NCBI GenBank assembly: GCA_002321855.1
Contig: DCMX01000050.1
Location: 1 to 13,785, forward strand
Source of the DNA: Fidelibacterota bacterium UBA1611
GTDB lineage: Bacteria > Fidelibacterota > Marinisomatia > Marinisomatales > UBA1611
Reading direction: 5' to 3'
DNA: 13,785 bases
The notes under the pieces are model-generated. The model had not been told where the DNA came from, made no database searches, and saw only the letters and a list, made by a program, of their open reading frames with translations. How positions within the stretch are numbered: the first letter of the stretch is position 1; every line of letters begins with the position of its first letter. Shown one piece after another: positions 1 to 5,690 of this stretch. Position numbers and translations under genes: made by a program.

Positions 1-62
1 TGCATACCATCATCTTTATTTTTTATAACCCATTCATTAAATACTCTCGTTGCTGACTTCAT
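1..62 (-). CDS. 5' fragment of a gene leaving the left edge; possible SAM-dependent methyltransferase
   Basis: An ATG on the minus strand at 62-60 opens a frame that stays open to the window edge and gives about 20 residues (MKSATRVFNEWVIKNKDDGM). It starts 22 bp after the stop of the transporter gene, in the same direction, so the two may be co-transcribed. No strong Shine-Dalgarno is visible. A beginning of the type 'FNEWxxxxKDDGM' reminds me of the N-terminus of some class I SAM-dependent methyltransferases, but 20 residues cannot establish this. The fragment is probably a real gene; its function is a guess. Confidence 0.45.
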   Translation of the reverse strand, partial: MKSATRVFNEWVIKNKDDGM

Positions 63-84
63 TTATTTCAACATTACTATCTTT

Positions 85-1179
85 TTAGTTTGCCTGAAAT
101 TTCCAGCCTGTACCATATAATATTCTCCATAACCCTATAGTAACAACAGGAATGACAAATACGATTAGATATCCCCATGTCAAGGTACCGTATCCTTTGG
201 CGATCAATCCAACAAGCCCAACAGCATTTGCTACAAAAATTGAAATAATTAATAATGCGATTCCGATCGCTAAACGAGATTTGTTCGTCAACTGTGGATA
301 AACAGCTACAATTCTTTCATTAAATCCGTGAATTAAACCTACTCCAGTTTCAATAAATGTCCCGAACAAGACTATCTGGAAAATAAATTTCAAAGAATCC
401 CAACCCAGTTCATTTAAGATTAAATTTACAGGAACTGATGCATCCAGTACTTTAGGATACTGACTTAGCATTGATAGGAACATCAGAAAAGCTGGAACCA
501 TACCGATTACACCGGCAATCAAACCTGAAATAATTGCTTCTTTGCGGGTTTCAATATGCCGCACACAAAAAAGAATTGCCGGCGCAAGACCAATATTATA
601 GGCAGCATATTTTATTCCGCCTATTATCCAAGTCGTGTCACTGGATTGTTTGTAAAAACTCATTCCAATCGTATCACTAAAACGGGAAAACACGGCTATG
701 AACATTATCATAAATACAGCGTATAATATAACGGACCATAAAGAAAATAATTTTTCAATCAATGAGCTACCATAGAAAACAATCAAACCAACCAACACCA
801 TCATAATAACTATCCCTAAAATATTAGGGATGTCAAATATATCGTGGATTATTTCTCCGGAGGCAGAGCCCATAACAGAAACGACCAGAATCACTCCAAT
901 CAGGTACAATACTTCATAAATTGTCCATGCTTTCCCAAGTAAAACCCTAATGAATGAACGATATTCATAATTGTGCCCACTACGAGCCAATTCAAAACAA
1001 ACTGCCAGAACAAAACTCCAAATAATTGTAGCCACAGCCATATTCATTAAGCCGGCGATTGGGCCCGCGGTAAGAAAAAATTCAACCAATTCTCGCCCAG
1101 TACCATATCCTCCGCCAATAATCAACGATTGAAAAATGAATCCGGGTAAAAAGTATTTTTTAATGAATATGCTATTCAT
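85..1179 (-). CDS. YkvI-like multi-pass inner-membrane transporter (COG3949 type)
   Basis: The 364-residue product is very hydrophobic, with about ten predicted membrane helices (roughly residues 11-25, 38-62, 87-107, 118-138, 145-165, 187-205, 217-238, 263-283, 303-322, 330-352). The glycine-rich motif in the first helix (IGGGYGTGREL, residues 21-31) is what I recognise from the YkvI family of uncharacterised membrane proteins, which resemble the APC/LeuT-fold transporters. A similar glycine break is seen there at the substrate or sodium site. There is no signal peptide; the first helix serves as anchor. The ATG at 1179 has only a weak purine tract upstream (GATGAAAA). An intrinsic terminator lies upstream, so the gene should have its own promoter between 1180 and 1252; I could not identify one with confidence. 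Substrate is unknown. The family is fairly secure, the transport role is inferred. Confidence 0.75.
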   Translation of the reverse strand: MNSIFIKKYFLPGFIFQSLIIGGGYGTGRELVEFFLTAGPIAGLMNMAVATIIWSFVLAVCFELARSGHNYEYRSFIRVLLGKAWTIYEVLYLIGVILVVSVMGSASGEIIHDIFDIPNILGIVIMMVLVGLIVFYGSSLIEKLFSLWSVILYAVFMIMFIAVFSRFSDTIGMSFYKQSSDTTWIIGGIKYAAYNIGLAPAILFCVRHIETRKEAIISGLIAGVIGMVPAFLMFLSMLSQYPKVLDASVPVNLILNELGWDSLKFIFQIVLFGTFIETGVGLIHGFNERIVAVYPQLTNKSRLAIGIALLIISIFVANAVGLVGLIAKGYGTLTWGYLIVFVIPVVTIGLWRILYGTGWKFQAN

Positions 1180-1252
1180 TTTTCATCTTAATAATTTTAA
1201 TTGAACTTATTGGAAAAATCATCCACTTAATCTAACTCCCGCCCCTACAAAC

Positions 1253-1279
1253 AAAAAAACCCGCTACTTGGCGAGGGTT
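1253..1279 (-). terminator. Rho-independent terminator of the secreted-protein gene at 1325-2011
   Basis: Read on the minus strand, AACCC (1279-1275) pairs with GGGTT (1262-1258). Two inner GC pairs are separated from them by a TC bulge, the loop is CAAGTA, and a run of seven T follows (1259-1253). It lies about 45 bp past the stop of the upstream minus-strand gene and before the transporter start, so it separates the two transcripts. There is no T-run on the plus-strand side, so it appears to work in one direction. Confidence 0.75.
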
Positions 1280-1324
1280 GATCGTTAAAATGTGAATTCT
1301 ATATTATTATCTATAATCCAATTT

Positions 1325-2011
1325 CTACCTTTCAGGAGAGTCCGCATGAAGTATTTGCAATTTACCTTCAGTCATTATCATTCCAAGCTTCCAAGTATAT
1401 ATATCTTTCAACCAATGGGGATCCACACGATATTTTCCAGTTTGCTTATGCATCGTTTTTTCTATTATACCTTCTTTTGCATATCTTTTAGTGCCCATCA
1501 TTTTTTTAATAACAGATTCCCAAGTCTTGTCCCCCATTAATTCACCTTTATCATAGTCTGGTTTACCTTCCCACATTTTATCAAATGATTCTTGCCAAGC
1601 CTTCCCATATGCTGCTCCAGAATAATATTCTTTCTTATCTTCCAAAGTCATTATACAGAATTTTTCCATCTCTGCATCCTTTTTAAAGAATGCAGTTTTG
1701 AAATCATTTAGTGTCTTAGTCTTAATGCCTTTGTTGTCTATATCTACCTGTTTAGCAATCTCTTTTAATTTCAAATCTTTCCAATAATCAAATTTTAAGG
1801 GTGCATTACCTGCTGCACCAGTTTTCCTAGCATTTAATAAACAGAGCTCAGGGTCAAATGATCTTTTAGTATCTTTTGCATATCCATATAATTTCTCCAT
1901 TTCTGTATCTGTAACATCATCAATTGTTTCAGCTATTTCAATTTCCTTTTCTACTTTATTCGCGATGGATATTGAGGAGATTAAAAGTAAAATCAAGGAT
2001 ACTTTTCTCAT
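1325..2011 (-). CDS. Secreted protein of unknown function with a possible internal repeat
   Basis: I do not recognise this 228-residue protein. The start chosen is the ATG at 2011, giving MRKVSLILLLISSISIANK, a clean signal peptide (two basic residues, then a hydrophobic stretch). An in-frame ATG at 2044 would add eleven residues in front and spoil the signal. The mature part is rich in lysine, aspartate, glutamate and tryptophan and has two cysteines (C57, C119). Two neighbouring segments look alike: AWQESFDKMWEGK (about 138-150) and TWESVIKKMMGTK (about 163-175). This suggests a small duplicated helical unit. The gene is divergent from the DUF4294 gene, with 67 bp between starts, and is closed by a strong terminator, so it is probably a single-gene transcript. 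Secretion to the periplasm or beyond is inferred; no function is proposed. Confidence 0.65.
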   Translation of the reverse strand: MRKVSLILLLISSISIANKVEKEIEIAETIDDVTDTEMEKLYGYAKDTKRSFDPELCLLNARKTGAAGNAPLKFDYWKDLKLKEIAKQVDIDNKGIKTKTLNDFKTAFFKKDAEMEKFCIMTLEDKKEYYSGAAYGKAWQESFDKMWEGKPDYDKGELMGDKTWESVIKKMMGTKRYAKEGIIEKTMHKQTGKYRVDPHWLKDIYTWKLGMIMTEGKLQILHADSPER

Positions 2012-2078
2012 GGTGAGTCCAAATTTAGAAAAACTAAACCACAATGTGTGCGGGCTTGTTGTTTTAAAGAATAATACT

Positions 2079-2846
2079 ATGAGTCACACCAAAACGCTGA
2101 TCTTTTTATTGCTTGTTCCTATCTATTCATTCCCGCAAGATCTGATCATTCAAGACGTAGAGACCGGGGAACCCTTGCCTGGTGTGAATGTTTATTCTGG
2201 TTCAACTGGTACCACGACCGATACAAATGGAGTTTGCAGCCTGGATGAATTCTATGATGATGATGAGATCACGGTCTCCCATATCGGCTATGGGAAGACA
2301 AAGTTCAAAAAAAGTGAGATACCAGATACACTTCATCTAAAAATATCGACCATTCCGATCAGCGGCATCAGTGTTCTAAGTCTAAAGTCAAAAAAACAAA
2401 GAAGAAGGTTCAGGAAATTAGAGAGGGATGTTATGAAGGTTTATCCCTATGCAGTTCTGGTGGGCAGGTTACTGGATGAAAATTCAGCGATATTGGACAG
2501 CCTGGGTGAGCTCTCTTATTTTAAGGGTAAGAGAGAAAAGAAAAAGGTTTTTAGGTCCATCGAAGATCAATTAATAGAAAAATATGGGAACAGGGTTCGT
2601 AGAATGACAAAGCACCAGGGTAGAATACTTACGAGGCTCATAGATAGGGAAACAAGCTTAACATCTTATAAAATAATCAAAGATTTCAGGACCGGTTTCA
2701 CTGCGGGATTTTGGCAGCTGACCGCTCGCTTATTTGGCCATAATCTAAGATCTGAATACGATCCAAGTAAGGGTGAAGATAGGCTGATAGAACATATCAT
2801 AATCACACTGATCCATCAAGAAGACCATGAACCACCGGACAGTTAA
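2079..2846 (+). CDS. Secreted CarboxypepD_reg-like + DUF4294 domain protein
   Basis: The 255-residue product begins with a signal peptide (MSHTKTLIFLLLVPIYSFPQ). Residues about 21-100 form a carboxypeptidase-regulatory-like beta domain, recognisable from the order 'D.ETGEPLPGVNV', 'GTTTDTNG', 'ITVSHIGYG'. Residues about 105-245 match my memory of DUF4294: RRRFRKLERDVMKVYPYA near the start, then KHQGRILTRLIDRET, then 'FWQLTARLFGHNLRSEYDP'. DUF4294 proteins are common in Bacteroidota and remain uncharacterised. The frame is open upstream to 1965, but the ATG at 2079 gives the signal peptide and avoids overlap with the divergent gene. It converges on the CotH gene, with 25 bp between the stops. 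Domain recognition is confident; the biological role is unknown, presumably in the cell envelope. Confidence 0.78.
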   Translation: MSHTKTLIFLLLVPIYSFPQDLIIQDVETGEPLPGVNVYSGSTGTTTDTNGVCSLDEFYDDDEITVSHIGYGKTKFKKSEIPDTLHLKISTIPISGISVLSLKSKKQRRRFRKLERDVMKVYPYAVLVGRLLDENSAILDSLGELSYFKGKREKKKVFRSIEDQLIEKYGNRVRRMTKHQGRILTRLIDRETSLTSYKIIKDFRTGFTAGFWQLTARLFGHNLRSEYDPSKGEDRLIEHIIITLIHQEDHEPPDS

Positions 2847-2871
2847 TATATTCTGGTCAGGATGTACAGTA

Positions 2872-5274
2872 TCATTTCAAAAGTAACATCTTCCTGGTCT
2901 GACTAAAACCTTTACCCCTAACTGTGTACAGGTAAACACCCGCCGGCACAGGCTGACCGAAATCATTAACAGAGTTCCACTGGATAGACCTGTAACCCGC
3001 TAACTGGTAATCATCAGTTAGGATCATCACCTGTCTCCCGATCATATCATAAATAGTAATGTTCACAATTCCATTCTCGGTCAGGTCATAGTGGATCGTA
3101 GTTCTTGGGTTAAAAGGGTTGGGGTAGTTATTATAAACTTGAAACTTTTCAGGTATCCATTCCTGACCTTTCTGAGATAGAAAGGCTGTGTTAACAGCTC
3201 CAGGTGAACCATATTCTTCCGATGCGGCCCAGTTTGTTCCCAGGGCATTATCTTCATCAGGGTCGATCAACTCTAAGGTTGGACCATTCCCATCTGGAAT
3301 ATCAGGCCAGGGATCGGAGTCATCATAGTGTACCGTATCCATTAAGGTTCCGATTGGATCAAACAACCTGACCAATTCTCCACCCCCATCCAAACCAAAA
3401 CCAAGGTCTCCTACTATATTAGGAACATCCTGGAAGATCGCCTTAAAGGCTGCTGTATCATTGCACAGAACAATATATTGATCCGGAGCAAGGGAAAGCC
3501 CTTCAGGGATCGTGAACACATGATCGTCATTCTCATCTTTGAAAACCCAATTATCTATATCAATTATTTCGGAGGTCGGGTTGTATAGTTCCACCCAATC
3601 ACCCGGGTCATTGTCATCAGCTCCATTATAATTGATCTCATTTATCACGAGTGTCGAGCCTGGCAGCGATTCATGCTCTATCGTATACTCATAGAACTCA
3701 CGCTCTGCAAATTGTGGACTTAGAACCAATGCATCATCATTGCTTGCTCTGATATAATATCTTACATGATTTCCTGCATCCTGAAACGGAATAATACCAC
3801 CAAAAATAAAATCGTTCGATTCTCCATCATCATGCTCACCATCATCGAACATGGGGAAAGACATGAACCGAGGATCTGATTGACTCTGTGAAACCATAAG
3901 CTCCACTAAAGCGGCACCTGTTATCACTGCCTGAACAATAACATCATCTCCTTCATTAGGTTCAATATTATCCTGATTGACATAAGAGATCACAGGTGCT
4001 GTCTTGGAGATCTCTTCATGGCCTAATAAAAATTCGATGCGCGCATCGACCGTGGAAGTGATACCGCACCAGTGGGCCTCATCAGGTGTTATCAGATAAT
4101 TATCGACATTGTAACGAAAATATTGTCCCTGTCCGAATGATGGAAAAAGATTTGGATCATTCTCAGCGAATATTTCTATTGAATCTTGCATCTCATAGGC
4201 AAGGTCCTGCATGAATTGGGTATTGTAAATATCATTTATGATCGTACGAAGGTGAGCAGTGTATATCATTTTATATAATGGGACGCTCATTAGTTGGCTA
4301 AAAAGTGGTCGCTCACTATTATTTTCAAACAAAAAAGGATCCCAGTAATAGACCCAGGATACATCACCACCCATTCCAAGAATATCATTGATCTGGGCAC
4401 CACCAAAAGTATGGTCCTTATCCCAGGGTATGATCTCGAACTGACCAGATAACGAATTTTTATAAAGATAATAATTGTGCATGTACAATCCTGTGTAGGA
4501 GTCCAGGTCAGGCATAACGTTGGATGATGCAAAATGCCACAAGACCCTATCCACATTCAACATGGTCTCAATACTATCAAGGCCAAAGTTCAAAGTATAG
4601 ATCAAATCCAAGAGGTCGGCCCAACCAGCACCGGATTTGAGTTCATAACCTTTTACATATTCATAGGCCGTAGAGTCAGTACCATACCAGCGTAGATCAG
4701 GAAAAGCAAAGTACGGTTCCCCAAAGTGAAACTGTGGTTCACACTTGAAGAATGTCCCTTCATTATTGCCAAAGTGTTTACTCAGGAACGGTTTATTGAC
4801 CGATTCAACAGCAACGTATAAACCTAATAACTCACCGTTCACAGAAACATTTATATACCCGACCTCGGATGTGGGTAGATAGTACCCTTGTGTCAAATAT
4901 CCGATGGATTCTCTAACAAAGGTGGCATCAAATATGGAATTGGATAGTTTTACTTTACTATACCCAAGCAGGTCTTGTTCATCATGGATCAGGTCAAGAT
5001 CAATATTCAGGGGAAACTTGGGACTTCCCACTGCTTGTGTCCACCAAAATGTTGAATTACCCTTATAGCGTACTCCTACACTATCTAAAGTATCACCATT
5101 AAAGATAATGTTGGCTAACTCGTAGGTCTTATCATCCATCTCCCATCTATCTTGTAAGATCTGATCATAGTCAGCATCATAGAATTGGATGTCCAGCATA
5201 TGGACTTTGTATGGGTCAAAGAGATCTTGGCCAAAAAGAATTCTTCCAAATAAAAGCAGATATAATAACCGCAT
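2872..5274 (-). CDS. Secreted CotH-kinase / lamin-tail-domain protein with T9SS type A sorting tail
   Basis: This 800-residue protein has a signal peptide (MRLLYLLLFGRILFGQ). Residues about 20-420 are a CotH-like atypical kinase domain: GVRYKGNSTFW near 67-77, PKFPLNIDLD near 85-94, 'LGLYVAVESVNKPFL' near 150-164 and IPWDKDHTFGG near 282-292, the last resembling the metal/catalytic loop of CotH. Residues about 425-535 form a beta-rich Ig-like module ending in 'VRYYIRASND'. Residues about 541-695 are a lamin-tail domain (LVINEINYNG, DWVELYNPT, 'YIVLCNDTAAF'). The last 90 residues are a Por/T9SS sorting domain (NYPNPFNP near 716-723, PAGVYLYTVRG, KMLLLK end). The reading frame could begin at TTG (5277), but the adjacent ATG at 5274 is the natural start. 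Expected location is the cell surface via the type IX system. CotH family members phosphorylate spore-coat proteins; the substrate here is unknown. Known acidic repeats (DDGEHDDGESND) suggest calcium binding. Confidence 0.88.
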   Translation of the reverse strand: MRLLYLLLFGRILFGQDLFDPYKVHMLDIQFYDADYDQILQDRWEMDDKTYELANIIFNGDTLDSVGVRYKGNSTFWWTQAVGSPKFPLNIDLDLIHDEQDLLGYSKVKLSNSIFDATFVRESIGYLTQGYYLPTSEVGYINVSVNGELLGLYVAVESVNKPFLSKHFGNNEGTFFKCEPQFHFGEPYFAFPDLRWYGTDSTAYEYVKGYELKSGAGWADLLDLIYTLNFGLDSIETMLNVDRVLWHFASSNVMPDLDSYTGLYMHNYYLYKNSLSGQFEIIPWDKDHTFGGAQINDILGMGGDVSWVYYWDPFLFENNSERPLFSQLMSVPLYKMIYTAHLRTIINDIYNTQFMQDLAYEMQDSIEIFAENDPNLFPSFGQGQYFRYNVDNYLITPDEAHWCGITSTVDARIEFLLGHEEISKTAPVISYVNQDNIEPNEGDDVIVQAVITGAALVELMVSQSQSDPRFMSFPMFDDGEHDDGESNDFIFGGIIPFQDAGNHVRYYIRASNDDALVLSPQFAEREFYEYTIEHESLPGSTLVINEINYNGADDNDPGDWVELYNPTSEIIDIDNWVFKDENDDHVFTIPEGLSLAPDQYIVLCNDTAAFKAIFQDVPNIVGDLGFGLDGGGELVRLFDPIGTLMDTVHYDDSDPWPDIPDGNGPTLELIDPDEDNALGTNWAASEEYGSPGAVNTAFLSQKGQEWIPEKFQVYNNYPNPFNPRTTIHYDLTENGIVNITIYDMIGRQVMILTDDYQLAGYRSIQWNSVNDFGQPVPAGVYLYTVRGKGFSQTRKMLLLK

Positions 5275-5300
5275 CAATATTGTGCCTTATTCCTAATACC

Positions 5301-5329
5301 AATCTAATGATTGCGTCCCTCGCGAACAA
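5301..5329 (-). promoter_or_regulatory. Candidate sigma-70-type promoter for the CotH gene
   Basis: On the minus strand TTGTTC (5329-5324) and TAGATT (5306-5301) are separated by exactly 17 bp. The start of transcription would fall near 5294, giving a leader of about 20 nt before the ATG at 5274. The match is by eye only; AT-rich DNA produces such matches often. Confidence 0.35.
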
Positions 5330-5436
5330 AATTCTCCTATCGATAGATCGTGTTACCGATTCTTATATGAAAAGTTATTAATAAGATTGGGACAAAAAAG
5401 CTCAGTTAAGATTATGTCTATATTTTTCGGTTTAAC

Positions 5437-5450
5437 AATTTAGCTAAATT
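5437..5450. repeat. Perfect 14-bp palindrome AATTTAGCTAAATT upstream of nrdJ
   Basis: The 14 bases equal their own reverse complement, with no spacer. The element lies about 240 bp before the nrdJ start and about 165 bp before the CotH start, in non-coding DNA. It could be an operator for a dimeric regulator; chance is possible in AT-rich sequence. Confidence 0.6.
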
Positions 5451-5486
5451 ATTTTCAGTGGTTTTGAGTTAAAAGTACCAAAATGC

Positions 5487-5523
5487 AAATAAACAATATT
5501 CGCGCAAAAAATATTGATTATTT
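5487..5523. repeat. Imperfect inverted repeat, 14-bp arms with 9-nt spacer, upstream of nrdJ
   Basis: Left arm AAATAAACAATATT (5487-5500) pairs with right arm AATATTGATTATTT (5510-5523) at 13 of 14 positions (one A/A mismatch). The spacer is CGCGCAAAA. The T-run typical of a terminator does not follow directly. It could be a stem-loop in a long leader or a binding site with CAATAT/ATATTG half-sites. Confidence 0.6.
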
Positions 5524-5555
5524 CAATGAAAATTAGATTTTTTTCACAATACCGC

Positions 5556-5585
5556 TTGTTTGATTTTATAGACATTTTCTATATT
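5556..5585 (+). promoter_or_regulatory. Candidate sigma-70-type promoter for nrdJ
   Basis: TTGTTT (5556-5561) and TATATT (5580-5585) are 18 bp apart. Transcription would begin near 5592 and give a leader of about 100 nt containing the hairpin at 5600-5617. Found by eye; moderate-to-low certainty. Confidence 0.3.
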
Positions 5586-5599
5586 GCGTCTAGCCAACA

Positions 5600-5617
5600 G
5601 GGCGAATTATTTCGCTT
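5600..5617 (+). repeat. Short hairpin in the predicted nrdJ leader
   Basis: GCGAA (5602-5606) and TTCGC (5611-5615) pair perfectly around the four-base loop TTAT, and two G-T pairs can extend the stem outwards. It is about 75 bp before the nrdJ start codon. It is too weak to act as a terminator and lacks a T-run directly after the stem. Confidence 0.4.
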
Positions 5618-5690
5618 ACATTTGTCAGCCTCTTAGTTCTTTTTAGTAAATACGGAATACATATATCACCCATACCAAGGGAAAGAGCAA

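Larger units (their letters stand above)
5275..5690. other. 416-bp non-coding region between the CotH gene and nrdJ, rich in dyads
   Basis: No credible coding frame or known RNA is visible. The stretch is AT-rich and holds candidate divergent promoters at both ends. It also has four symmetric elements: a 10-bp palindrome (CTATCGATAG, 5337-5346), a 14-bp palindrome (5437-5450), a long imperfect inverted repeat (5487-5523) and a short GC-containing hairpin (5600-5617). Given the target genes, most regulation here is presumably of nrdJ. I found no B12-box of a cobalamin riboswitch, although nrdJ uses a B12 cofactor. Confidence 0.6.

Noticed and set aside
1292..1540. 82-codon plus-strand frame opposite the end of the secreted-protein gene
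   Set aside because: It covers the terminator-side of a better-supported gene with signal peptide; the residues look like translated reverse strand (many F, H, S).
2847..2871. Terminator between the convergent DUF4294 and CotH genes
   Set aside because: Only a weak imperfect dyad is present, with no T-run on either strand.
4290..4556. 88-codon frame inside the CotH gene
   Set aside because: It is in another frame of a clear domain-bearing gene and has no family features.
5491..5589. Possible NrdR boxes before nrdJ (around 5491-5519 and 5574-5589)
   Set aside because: Only half-sites match the consensus and the spacing between them is not the roughly 31 bp usual for NrdR box pairs.
5587..5640. 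Cobalamin riboswitch in the nrdJ leader (GCCAACAGGG looked suggestive)
   Set aside because: The conserved B12-box and the surrounding helices are absent and the leader is too short for a riboswitch of that class.
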